The position numbers and the translations under genes are program-made. The notes below the pieces were generated by a model that worked only from the letters and a program-made list of their open reading frames with translations, was not told the DNA's origin and did no database searches. Below are positions 24,731 to 31,956 of a DNA stretch of 40,038 nucleotides, piece by piece. The first letter of the stretch is position 1. Every line of letters begins with the position of its first letter. The DNA comes from a virus: positions 1 through 40,038 of the IMG/VR virus record IMGVR_UViG_3300026484_000244, one strand, 5' to 3'.

Positions 24731-26161
24731 TTATTTTAGTTCGAACCAATATTGAACTGACTGGTCGTTATATATGTCGATGACTTGGTATGTTGAACTG
24801 TTTGGAACGATTGCTGTTGCAGTATTTGTAACATATGTGCTTGCTGGACGGGAAACACCCCGACTGACACGTTTACCGTCAATAAGAATATCTGTTATAG
24901 AACTTGTATTTCCTCCTATGCCATTCACGGCTATCGTGATAGGCTTTCCGGTGTTATTGGTGTAAGTAACTCCAAAAGCCCTATTAGTATGTTCATCAAC
25001 CCAAGTATAACCCTCTCCGCCTATGCCCAACATAGCAGGAAGTTGTCCATTGGCTGTTTTTAAAGCTATATTTTCAACTCCCATATTATCAACAACTACG
25101 CTAGGAAGTGTTTTGCTTTTATCTATATACTGCGGTACTCCACCTACATACATTATAGGGTTAGGCAAGAAACTTAAAGGTGTTGCTACGGGAGTATCTA
25201 GAGTTGCTTGTTTCTTATATATAGATACTAGCTTAAATGTCGCTGTCTCATCATCTTCTGTGCCGTTCATCCAGCATTGAAATTTAATAGACCTGCCTCC
25301 GCTTATAGTAACTTTACCTGATGAATATAGGTTTGTTATCGTTTTGCCATCACCTGTTTCTATAACTAGTCTTGGATTTCTCCCGCCCAATTCAACTTCT
25401 ATAACAATATCCCCACTAGGTAAATCTATCAGATTTTTACTTTTTGCTATAGGATAATCTGTTGTATTGGCGTTTACACTCAAAACTCCATTTGTAACAT
25501 CTACTGATGCATCATTTTCTGCTACCCAATTACTTGAGCTACTTGTATCTGTGCTTGATGTAAGCAGTTCTCCGCCTTTAGTAGCCCAAAGCTTTCCATT
25601 AGAAGTATTAAATACTAATCTGTTGTCATCTGCAAACTCTTTGTCGTATAAGCCATTCATAGGCTGAAATGGTGTGAGTGCGGGAAGGCTACCATCATCA
25701 GCTTTATATACCCATTGTAATCCCTCGGCTGTACTAGAGGGAGAATAATTGGCGTCGCCTATTGTTCTTGTTGTTACTATATAGCCATTATTGTCTTTCC
25801 CATTTGTGTATGTAAAAACAGCATTTGATAGATTTAGGAAATTTGTTCCTTTTACGGTAAAATAATCTGTATTTGTTAAAAGCTCCCCAGCTGTACTGTT
25901 TGCAATACACTTTACTACTACTTTGTTTGTTCCATCGGAAATCAAGTCGCCTACTACATAATCTCTAGTTGTTGTATCAGTAGCTTCTCCATAATCTACT
26001 GTATATGTTAAGGAAGCGTTGCCTAAAAAGCTATTTGAAGCAACCATGGATATTGTCCTAGAGTTTAACACACTTATATTATCCTCGTTTGTCCCTACTC
26101 TTAAATCAAGGGCATCTACTTGGCTCTTCTTCGCTATTATTGTTCTATCGCCTGTTGCCAT
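24731..26161 (-). CDS. Tail fibre, receptor-binding part
   Basis: This 476-residue protein is rich in Thr, Ser, Asn and Gly, with beta-strand repeats throughout. A short N-terminal helix region (KKSQVDALDLRVGTNEDNISVLN) probably trimerises and joins the preceding fibre gene product. The C-terminal half (from about residue 330) has the look of a compact receptor-binding head. It would decide host range. It shares a base with the gene before it. It lies in a heptamer-free, more GC-rich stretch, as expected for an exchanged host-range module. Confidence 0.65.
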   Translation of the reverse strand: MATGDRTIIAKKSQVDALDLRVGTNEDNISVLNSRTISMVASNSFLGNASLTYTVDYGEATDTTTRDYVVGDLISDGTNKVVVKCIANSTAGELLTNTDYFTVKGTNFLNLSNAVFTYTNGKDNNGYIVTTRTIGDANYSPSSTAEGLQWVYKADDGSLPALTPFQPMNGLYDKEFADDNRLVFNTSNGKLWATKGGELLTSSTDTSSSSNWVAENDASVDVTNGVLSVNANTTDYPIAKSKNLIDLPSGDIVIEVELGGRNPRLVIETGDGKTITNLYSSGKVTISGGRSIKFQCWMNGTEDDETATFKLVSIYKKQATLDTPVATPLSFLPNPIMYVGGVPQYIDKSKTLPSVVVDNMGVENIALKTANGQLPAMLGIGGEGYTWVDEHTNRAFGVTYTNNTGKPITIAVNGIGGNTSSITDILIDGKRVSRGVSRPASTYVTNTATAIVPNSSTYQVIDIYNDQSVQYWFELK

Positions 26162-26763
26162 TATAATTCCTCCAATACTATATCACCGTTATCTACATAC
26201 AATTTATAGTTTATATCAGTAGTTGCATCATCATACACGGTGTCTGTATTTATTGTTTGAAGCTTATCTGCTTTCGTTGTTGCATCAGTTTCTGTCGCAT
26301 AATGCAAAGCACTATACTCGCTTGTTTCTGTTGCTGTAAAAGTACCATCATTGTTGCTTGTATATTTCTTAACATATTCTCCGTGAGGCTGTTCAGCATA
26401 AGATGTTGCAGTAAGTTTTTCTGCTTCTGCTTCCCATGCTCTAAGTTGTGCATTAGAAGCACTTGTAGAGGCTTCATCAGCTTTGTTCGTAGCTATCGTA
26501 GCTAATGCACTAGCATTATCTTCAGACGTCTTAGCATTGTCCTCTGATGTTGAAGCATTTGCTTCAGATGTTGAAGCACTATCTGCTGACGCACTAGCGT
26601 TATCGGCATATTGCCTTGCATCTATGATGCTTTGTATATTTTCAGCATTTGTTACAATACTGCTTTTTATTTCAACAAGCTTCTTGACATTATCATATGT
26701 ACTCTTGTCTATATTTCTATCCACCAACACTGTCGGACTTACAAAACTACTAACTCTTGCCAT
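26161..26763 (-). CDS. Tail fibre, anchor and shaft part
   Basis: This 200-residue protein has an N-terminal anchor, then a run of seven-residue repeats of the type 'ASTSEDN/AKTSEDN' (about residues 52-100), then a beta-type end with PHGEYVKKYTSNNDG. Ala/Ser/Asp heptads of this kind make trimeric coiled-coil shafts in phage fibres. It precedes the receptor-binding gene with a one-base overlap, so the fibre appears to be made from two proteins. Confidence 0.65.
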   Translation of the reverse strand: MARVSSFVSPTVLVDRNIDKSTYDNVKKLVEIKSSIVTNAENIQSIIDARQYADNASASADSASTSEANASTSEDNAKTSEDNASALATIATNKADEASTSASNAQLRAWEAEAEKLTATSYAEQPHGEYVKKYTSNNDGTFTATETSEYSALHYATETDATTKADKLQTINTDTVYDDATTDINYKLYVDNGDIVLEEL

Positions 26764-27341
26764 TATATAAATCCTTTCTCTTCAACACCGGGCATTGCCA
26801 AGTTTTTTGGTTGCAAAACGCCAAATCTACCCATGTTCTCACACTCTCTTATATATCTCCAATAGTACTTATCTGTTTCTTCTTTTGAGATTGAAACTTT
26901 ATATCCTATATATGTATATAGCAAGTCAAGCATATAGTCTGGTATTGGCAATATATCATCATTGTTTTGTGGAAAGCTGTCTGGCATTGCTCTGTAAATT
27001 ACAGATATTGCAGAATAATCTGCGGGGTTCGGCACTTGTATTTTATTATATGATACAGTCATTATCGACAATGCATTAAACTCATCATTTATTGCAAGTG
27101 GTCTTATTTCTTGCTCAAGCGTTTCTCCGAAAGCCTCCAATGGCTGAATATATCCATTTGGCATCTCATATTCAGTTTTGCTTTCACTCATTTCAACTAT
27201 GTATTCTTTTGTTAGTATATCAAATCTTTTATACAGGTCTATTACCCCAAGCTTGATAAGTGTTTTGATTTTATCATCTGATGCAGAAACAAGAGAGGCT
27301 TCACTTGCTTTAACATCTGAAATTGCAGTTCCAAGTGTCAT
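26763..27341 (-). CDS. Head-tail adaptor-like protein
   Basis: This 192-residue protein starts at the ATG four bases after GGAGAA; a longer start at 27359 lacks such a site. It has a helical N-terminal part, the segment PNGYIQPLEAFGETLEQEIRP, then PNPADYSAISVIYRAMPDSF and a helix-rich end. These features resemble the adaptor or tail-tubular proteins that sit under the portal in N4-like podoviruses (DUF6682-type). It is the first gene after the terminase genes and has its own promoter candidate at 27396. Confidence 0.55.
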   Translation of the reverse strand: MTLGTAISDVKASEASLVSASDDKIKTLIKLGVIDLYKRFDILTKEYIVEMSESKTEYEMPNGYIQPLEAFGETLEQEIRPLAINDEFNALSIMTVSYNKIQVPNPADYSAISVIYRAMPDSFPQNNDDILPIPDYMLDLLYTYIGYKVSISKEETDKYYWRYIRECENMGRFGVLQPKNLAMPGVEEKGFI

Positions 27342-27365
27342 ATATTTCTCCAATTGCAATTAGCA

Positions 27366-27406
27366 CTTGATGTCAAGCATTGTGCATTTGGCAAAATTAT
27401 ATCACA
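27366..27406 (-). promoter_or_regulatory. Promoter and dyad before the structural genes
   Basis: On the - strand, TGTGATATAAT (27396-27406) is an extended -10 with a T-rich stretch upstream. It lies in the gap between the terminase stop and the adaptor start. In the leader, CTTGA and TCAAG (27366-27377) form a tight dyad. It is probably a late promoter with an operator or RNA hairpin. Confidence 0.55.
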
Positions 27407-27418
27407 AAAAACTTTATT

Positions 27419-29053
27419 TTACAAAATCAAAGGATTGTTTGTGTCTATCTCTTCTCCATACAAATCAAGAATTTTGCCACTTCCATCTGATGTTTTTGGT
27501 GAATACATTGGTGCTATTACATCCATCTCCTCGAGCATTGTAACAGCGTCAATTACATCATCCTTGCCCTTTAGCCCTTTCCTTGTGGCTCTCTTTAGTT
27601 CATTCAATAATTCAACAACCAGCTCTTCATTTCTTAATTCTTCTGGCAACCATATTTTCTTTTGAGCAAACTTTGGTTGCATTGTTAACAGCCTTTGAAA
27701 CTTGTTCTTTACGGGTCTAATTCCATCTCCATCATTGTTTTTACTTGAAGCTAAATTGAAAACAATATTTCTTAACAACATCTCTCTTCTTATCCAAGAT
27801 GTGAACCCACCTTGTTGTCCTGTAACCTCTATCCCTACGCTTATTGGTTTGTACATTTGAGCAAATCTAAATAGGTCGTCAATATTTCTATCCATCAATC
27901 TTCTTCCTATTGTGCCGTCAACAAGTAGCATATCTATATTGCTTGTTATTGCCCATACCAAAATTACACTATTATCAGCTTTTTTCCTTTCACTTGTTGC
28001 AAAGTCTGTCGTTATGTAAAAATTATATGCACTTCTTTTCTTTAGCACATCATCTCTCTTGAACCACACAAGGTCACTATCCTTAATTAATCTTTCTTCC
28101 ATACTTGCCACCCTTAACATCATTTCTCTATAAAACATATCTTCGGCTCCGACTTTTTTTCTTTTTAGATATGTTTTCACCGTAGCATCATATGTAAATC
28201 TGTCCTCCCATGAACCACGAAACTCTTCTCTCTTGCACGGAAACTTCTCACAAACTGGATATACACTTATTCTCCATGCTCCACTTTCTGTTGCTTTATA
28301 GAGCGGGTCGTTCTCATTAAATGGTGTTCCGAACCATATTATTTTTCTTCTTGTTGGGTGCATTGCATCTTCTATATCTGAATACACCGTACTCTCTATC
28401 TTTCTCATAGTTGGCTCACTAAGGGCGTCCTCTTCTTTTTGGATAAGGTCATCGAGTCCACCAAACTCTGGTCTTAAATCTCCTATCTTTGTTCCCCTTA
28501 CTCCTGTTTGAGCCCCAAACATTTTAAGCCAACTTTTTTCTTTCTTTGCATTTATAAAGGAGATTTCTTTTTGAGTTGAATAGTATCCCTTTTTCTCCTC
28601 TATGTCTGTTGTTATTATTTTTGGCAACATGCTTTGCAGAAAGTCACTATTCTCGTATGTTAAGTCCATGCTGGTTCTCATTGTTTTTACACCATTGTCT
28701 ATTGAATCACTTACATATAATGATAATTTTGTTTTTCCGAAATTTGGTATTTTATTAAAACAAGCTATGTGCCAATAAAGTTCCTCTATTATTGTTGTTT
28801 TTGCAAAACCTCTATGGCACATAACTATATCGTCAAGCGATGTTGATGGAGTGAAGATATTATCTAGCACCTTATAGTGAACCACGGGGGTTTTGTTTTC
28901 TGTTTCTCCTCTTATCAATTTTCTGAATTCAACAAATTTAATACTTTCTTTTTTTGGCACATATCCCTCGAACTCATATTTGATATTATCAAGTATCTTG
29001 TCAAGGTCTATTTTGTTATCACGATATACTTTTAATTCATCAAACTCATTCAT
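27419..29053 (-). CDS. terL: Terminase large subunit
   Basis: This 544-residue packaging motor has an N-terminal ATPase with Walker A CHRGFAKTT (residues 79-87) and Walker B-like FGGLDDL (197-203). The coupling region contains IIWFGTPFNEND. The C-terminal RNase H-type nuclease has ITTDFATS (Asp350), GIEVTG (Glu409) and KGKDDVIDAV (Asp498/499/502). All catalytic motifs appear intact. It cuts concatemeric DNA and pumps it through the portal. The gene overlaps the small-subunit stop as ATGA. The sequence style is podovirus-like, and phylogeny of this protein would place the phage best. Confidence 0.9.
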   Translation of the reverse strand: MNEFDELKVYRDNKIDLDKILDNIKYEFEGYVPKKESIKFVEFRKLIRGETENKTPVVHYKVLDNIFTPSTSLDDIVMCHRGFAKTTIIEELYWHIACFNKIPNFGKTKLSLYVSDSIDNGVKTMRTSMDLTYENSDFLQSMLPKIITTDIEEKKGYYSTQKEISFINAKKEKSWLKMFGAQTGVRGTKIGDLRPEFGGLDDLIQKEEDALSEPTMRKIESTVYSDIEDAMHPTRRKIIWFGTPFNENDPLYKATESGAWRISVYPVCEKFPCKREEFRGSWEDRFTYDATVKTYLKRKKVGAEDMFYREMMLRVASMEERLIKDSDLVWFKRDDVLKKRSAYNFYITTDFATSERKKADNSVILVWAITSNIDMLLVDGTIGRRLMDRNIDDLFRFAQMYKPISVGIEVTGQQGGFTSWIRREMLLRNIVFNLASSKNNDGDGIRPVKNKFQRLLTMQPKFAQKKIWLPEELRNEELVVELLNELKRATRKGLKGKDDVIDAVTMLEEMDVIAPMYSPKTSDGSGKILDLYGEEIDTNNPLIL

Positions 29054-29739
29054 CTCCTCCCCCCCTGTGGTTCAGACTTTATTGTCAGTCCTCCCTCTGC
29101 TACCACTTTTGCATCAATGATGCCTTTTTCTATGGCGTCCTTTGAATTACTTGCAAGTGTATTTAGTCTCTCCTCTACGGCATCAACTATATTTTTACCA
29201 TTAACCATTGTTATATTATTCACAACTCCTGCTTGTTCCTCGTCTTTTTCAATATGTATAAGAAACTTATCAAGGGCATTTATTCTATCCCTGTCAAGCT
29301 TTGCTGTCATCCCAATATCGTATAATTCCATTTTTGCTTTTATGCTTTTATCTATAAACATTATATACTGTGATATATACACTCTTGCCATTATATTCCC
29401 AACCAATTCCCCATTCGCATAAACATTTGCATATCTGCTTATCCATTCATCTGGTGAACCATTGTCAATATGCTTCTTGACTCTATCTGGAAATGTTTTT
29501 CTATACGCAGTAGTATAATCAAGCCCACTTACAACATAAGTGCAAAACTCTACTGCTTTAATATAATCAATCATATTTGCCTTTCTCTTTCCAGAACCAC
29601 GCAAATCTTCAAACTTCACTAAACTATCATAGAAGCTATCAGCATCAACTCCCTTTTCAATAACCTCTTTAATAGTCATCTCTATTTGCTTATCATTCTC
29701 CTCTACCTTAATCCTAAACCTATCAAGCATGTTTTTCAT
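29050..29739 (-). CDS. terS: Terminase small subunit (probable)
   Basis: This 229-residue helical protein lies directly before the large subunit with an ATGA overlap. Residues 55-85 (NMIDYIKAVEFCTYVVSG.DYTTAYRKTFPD) look like the helix-turn-helix region of terminase small subunits, and the rest is helical with a Gly/Arg-rich end (QGGRR). It would recognise the packaging site and recruit the large subunit. It is the first gene of the leftward arm, with an AGGAG site and an extended -10 promoter upstream. Confidence 0.7.
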   Translation of the reverse strand: MKNMLDRFRIKVEENDKQIEMTIKEVIEKGVDADSFYDSLVKFEDLRGSGKRKANMIDYIKAVEFCTYVVSGLDYTTAYRKTFPDRVKKHIDNGSPDEWISRYANVYANGELVGNIMARVYISQYIMFIDKSIKAKMELYDIGMTAKLDRDRINALDKFLIHIEKDEEQAGVVNNITMVNGKNIVDAVEERLNTLASNSKDAIEKGIIDAKVVAEGGLTIKSEPQGGRR

Positions 29740-29771
29740 ATCTACACTCCTATATATTGTTATTTATTGAA

Positions 29772-29782
29772 ATTATAGCATA
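29772..29782 (-). promoter_or_regulatory. Extended -10 promoter for the leftward arm
   Basis: Read leftward the sequence is TATGCTATAAT, identical to the promoter at 1428. It lies 33 bases before the terminase small-subunit start. The parS-like dyad at 29787-29802 covers the region where RNA polymerase would sit upstream, so a protein bound there could control this promoter. Confidence 0.7.
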
Positions 29783-29786
29783 CTAA

Positions 29787-29802
29787 TGTTTCATGTGAAA
29801 CA
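29787..29802. promoter_or_regulatory. parS-like dyad
   Basis: TGTTTCATGTGAAACA differs by one base from the bacterial chromosomal parS consensus TGTTTCACGTGAAACA (C to T at position 8). Arms of seven bases (TGTTTCA/TGAAACA) flank TG. It overlaps the -35 region of the leftward promoter. It could bind host ParB, or be an operator for a phage or host regulator. No parA or parB is encoded in the window. Confidence 0.6.
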
Positions 29803-29817
29803 TTTTGCGTATCTTTT

Positions 29818-29829
29818 TTTCATGTGAAA
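29818..29829. promoter_or_regulatory. Second, weaker parS-like half-match
   Basis: TTTCATGTGAAA repeats the core of the dyad at 29787, with the two centres 29 bases apart. The outer TG/CA bases are missing. Two related dyads at this spacing suggest a site bound by a protein on about the same face of the helix three turns apart. Confidence 0.5.
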
Positions 29830-29906
29830 TTTATAAAAATTATATGTGGTTGTAATACAATACCCTTTTAGTAATTCTTTCATCGAATACCCCCCCTATA
29901 CATGAG

Positions 29907-29972
29907 AAAAAGAATTCTTTTTGTGATTAACTAACTGCCTGACTGGACTTCTATGAAGTCAGTCAGTTAGTT
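29907..29972. other. Palindrome and large hairpin in the divergent promoter region
   Basis: AAAAAGAATTCTTTTT (29907-29922) is a perfect palindrome. Next to it, AACTAAC (29929-29935), TGACTG (29940-29945) and ACTT (29947-29950) pair with AAGT (29956-29959), CAGTCA (29960-29965) and GTTAGTT (29966-29972), with small bulges. No T tract follows. This could be an origin structure, the leader of the rightward transcript or a small RNA. The rest of 29740-30033 holds the leftward promoter, the parS-like sites and the ribosome site AAGGAG (30021-30026). Confidence 0.6.
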
Positions 29973-30033
29973 TAATTGGTTAACAAGTTCTCGATATAGC
30001 TCAAATCGTAGATTTAGATATAAGGAGTAAATC

Positions 30034-30606
30034 ATGTTAAAGTTAAAAGATGTAGTCAATGGACTTAAAGTAGTAGAGAGTAAAAGAAAAGAAAATACTA
30101 TCTTTGCTGGAGATAGAGTACCTGTTGAAATGTCCGAATTATCGGACTTTACTTCACTTCCTTGTTCAAACAATTTCGGAGAATATTTCATTTCAATAGA
30201 CAAAGAAAACAACCCAGTTCAAATAACTATCAATAAATCTACCTATATGGGTCAAGAACAAATCTCCTACATGTTAGCACCACTAACACTAAGTGGCTTC
30301 ACACTAATGATTAAAGACATAATAGGAGAACTAAGTCAAGAGAGAAAAGAGGTAATAAACAGTGTATATAATACCTTTTTAAAAGAGAGTGGCATTGAAG
30401 CTGATTGTCAAGAACTTGGTGATTTAGCAGTATATCAACCACACTTGAACAGAAGCTATATATTGAACTTTGAAATCGAAACTCACAAATATTGGTTAAC
30501 ATTTGAAAGCTTTGAAAGTATGTGGTTATTAAAGAAAATAACCAAAAAAACCAAAGATGTTCCAGTGTTTAAGAAACAATCAAAGACTATATTTAATATA
30601 ATATAG
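30034..30606 (+). CDS. Hypothetical early protein
   Basis: This 190-residue protein is the first gene of the rightward arm, with AAGGAG before its ATG. It mixes helices and strands, with segments such as GDRVPVEMSELSDF and YFISIDKENNPVQITIN, and ends in a basic tail (KKITKKTKDVPVFKKQSK). I recognise no family. Its place next to the divergent promoter makes it a candidate early host-takeover protein. Two hairpins follow it. Confidence 0.65.
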   Translation: MLKLKDVVNGLKVVESKRKENTIFAGDRVPVEMSELSDFTSLPCSNNFGEYFISIDKENNPVQITINKSTYMGQEQISYMLAPLTLSGFTLMIKDIIGELSQERKEVINSVYNTFLKESGIEADCQELGDLAVYQPHLNRSYILNFEIETHKYWLTFESFESMWLLKKITKKTKDVPVFKKQSKTIFNII

Positions 30607-30614
30607 TAGTTGAA

Positions 30615-30641
30615 CCAGAGTGCGTATTTAACGCACTTTGG
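30615..30641. terminator. Hairpin after first early gene
   Basis: CCAGAGTGCG (30615-30624) pairs with CGCACTTTGG (30632-30641) through ten pairs, including one G-U, around a 7-base loop. It starts nine bases after the stop of the gene at 30034. No clear T tract follows, so it may be a weak terminator or an RNA-stability element. Confidence 0.5.
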
Positions 30642-30660
30642 ATTAAGTATTGATTAGTGA

Positions 30661-30702
30661 ACCACATATATGCTGGCTCTCTTTTGAGTCAGTGTATATG
30701 GT
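30661..30702. other. Long hairpin, second in the early intergenic region
   Basis: The arms 30661-30679 and 30686-30702 pair along about 17 positions with some wobble pairs, around the loop TCTTTT. A GAACCAC heptamer (30659-30665) enters the left arm. AT-rich DNA follows (30710-30770) with several TATAAT-like sequences before the gene at 30779, so a promoter there is likely but cannot be pinned down. Confidence 0.55.
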
Positions 30703-30778
30703 AGTTTTAGTAAATAATAATATATAATATATAGTTATATATATTGTATATTATATAATATAAAAAAAGAGGTGTGAT

Positions 30779-31027
30779 ATGGGATTTATTATAATAGCAA
30801 GTTTAGCAACAGTATTTAATTTCATAATTGTAAAAATAAAATTAGAGAACCACAGATGGGCTGATGCAATAGTAGATATATCGGTGGCTCTGGTTCTTGG
30901 TTCTATGTTTATGGGTACCATGATTGGTATGAGTATAGCAATGATGAGCAGTGCATTAATGTCTATTTATCTTTGGTATTATCCACCAAAAATACCAAGT
31001 ATAAAAGATATATTAAAAAGGAAGTAA
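30779..31027 (+). CDS. Small membrane protein
   Basis: This 82-residue protein has one hydrophobic helix at the start (GFIIIASLATVFNFIIV), a HRWADAIVDISV segment, and two more hydrophobic stretches up to YLWYYPPK. Small phage proteins with this 'kleh.rw.DA..D' and 'yLw.yPPK' layout occur in several marine phages, with unknown function. The GAGGTG ribosome site and AT-rich promoter-like DNA upstream support expression. Confidence 0.65.
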   Translation: MGFIIIASLATVFNFIIVKIKLENHRWADAIVDISVALVLGSMFMGTMIGMSIAMMSSALMSIYLWYYPPKIPSIKDILKRK

Positions 31028-31034
31028 ACAATAA

Positions 31035-31142
31035 ATGAAATTTTTAAAAATCGTTTTTAGCTACAATAAATTAGGAGAATTGAATTACGAATTATGTTAT
31101 AATATTTTTAAAAATCTTTGCATCAAAACGGGGCAATGCTAG
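31035..31142 (+). CDS. Possible 35-residue leader reading frame
   Basis: An ATG at 31035 opens 35 codons that end with TAG at 31140-31142, inside the structured leader of the next gene. A weak AGGAAG lies too far upstream. The likely promoter of the next gene (31093-31103) is inside this frame. It could be a leader peptide for read-through transcripts or simply chance. Confidence 0.2.
   Translation: MKFLKIVFSYNKLGELNYELCYNIFKNLCIKTGQC
31093..31103 (+). promoter_or_regulatory. Extended -10 promoter for the sigma-like gene
   Basis: TATGTTATAAT is the same extended -10 type as at 1428. A start near 31110 would place the whole folded leader (31116-31193) in the transcript. Confidence 0.65.
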
Positions 31143-31193
31143 TCCTTGTCAGAACCACTGTAATTGGTAAGAAAATCTGACATTGATGCAAAG
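31116..31193 (+). ncRNA. Structured leader RNA upstream of sigma-like gene
   Basis: An 11-base perfect inverted repeat, CTTTGCATCAA (31116-31126) and TTGATGCAAAG (31183-31193), closes a 56-base interior. Inside, TGTCAGA (31147-31153) pairs with TCTGACA (31176-31182), and GGGGC/GTCCT (around 31130-31146) can form a small side hairpin. Together these make a three-way-junction shape. The outer arm ends four bases before the ribosome site AAAAGGAG (31197-31204). It matches no riboswitch class that I know. It could sense a ligand or protein, or be processed into a small RNA. Confidence 0.55.
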
Positions 31194-31209
31194 TCCAAAA
31201 GGAGTGAAT

Positions 31210-31473
31210 TTGAAAAAAAATGCTGTTGAATATTTACATGAAATTTATAAAAATAACGGTACGAAAGAATTACTAAAAGAGTTAAATAGAAATAATTATG
31301 GTTCATTTAGCCTTGAAGAGATAGGACAAATTATTGGCGTTACAAGAGAGAGAGTGAGGCAAATAGAAAGTGGTGCCATTAAGAAATTAAAACATCCAAA
31401 AATGGCAATTAAATTAAAGAGATATATTGCTGATGGAGGAATTAAAGATATAACATCATCAGATCATTTTTAG
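31210..31473 (+). CDS. Orphan sigma factor region-4 protein
   Basis: This protein has 87 residues from a TTG start five bases after AAAAGGAG; a longer frame from the ATG at 31186 would start within the leader stem. Its core, SLEEIGQIIGVTRERVRQIESG followed by AIKKLKHPK, is the sigma-70 region 4.2 helix-turn-helix, which reads the -35 element and binds the RNA polymerase flap. Regions 1-3 are absent, so it cannot act as a full sigma factor. It may compete with host sigma region 4 at the flap, or act as a transcription activator, turning host RNA polymerase to phage promoters. Those promoters appear to rely on an extended -10 and little on a -35. Confidence 0.8.
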   Translation: MKKNAVEYLHEIYKNNGTKELLKELNRNNYGSFSLEEIGQIIGVTRERVRQIESGAIKKLKHPKMAIKLKRYIADGGIKDITSSDHF

Positions 31474-31482
31474 GAGAACCAA

Positions 31483-31701
31483 ATGAAACCTGTTTTAAGA
31501 ATTGAACCCAATAAATGTAAAGAGTATATATTACAAATAGATAATAGCAATATACTAAATATCTATAAATTAAATAAATTTATAAGAATGGAAAAGATAA
31601 TTTTACAATATCCAAAAAAATATATAAAAGAATATTTAAAAATACATTTATTGTTATTGAGACATATAAATTTTTATATGAGCAAAGTATATAAACCATA
31701 A
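31483..31701 (+). CDS. Hypothetical protein
   Basis: This 72-residue basic protein is rich in Ile, Lys, Leu and Tyr, with AGGAG before its ATG. It has no recognisable motif. It lies ten bases after the sigma-like gene and is probably co-transcribed with it. Confidence 0.6.
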   Translation: MKPVLRIEPNKCKEYILQIDNSNILNIYKLNKFIRMEKIILQYPKKYIKEYLKIHLLLLRHINFYMSKVYKP

Positions 31702-31713
31702 GGAGAGCCACAA

Positions 31714-31956
31714 ATGACACTAGAACAAATACTTGATGCAATAGGCAATATGAATGTTGATTGTATTGACAATGAACTTGTTGTTAATAAATCTGATTTA
31801 TTGATTTTAGGGAAAGAAATAAGCAGGCTTACGTATGAAAATATGAAACGACTGAATACAATAAAAGTATTAGAAACAAAAATAGCATTATTGGAGACAG
31901 AAAAAACAACCTATGATAAACTATCCAAATATTGCAAAATAGACAGGAGAGCATAA
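31714..31956 (+). CDS. Hypothetical coiled-coil protein
   Basis: This 80-residue protein has a likely coiled coil over its second half (EISRLTYENMKRLNTIKVLE and onward). It has AAGGAG before the ATG and shares its stop with the start of the lytic transglycosylase gene (TAATG). Function unknown; possibly a partner of the next gene. Confidence 0.6.
   Translation: MTLEQILDAIGNMNVDCIDNELVVNKSDLLILGKEISRLTYENMKRLNTIKVLETKIALLETEKTTYDKLSKYCKIDRRA

Noticed and set aside
6769-29422. Many + strand open frames of 60-160 codons opposite the structural genes
   Set aside because: They are hydrophobic or Ser/Phe-rich shadows of AT-rich, lysine-rich genes, lack ribosome sites, and overlap well-supported - strand genes.
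31116-31193. tRNA or tmRNA at the folded leader
   Set aside because: There is no acceptor stem with CCA, no T-loop GTTCRA and no anticodon arm of the right size; the outer stem is 11 bp.
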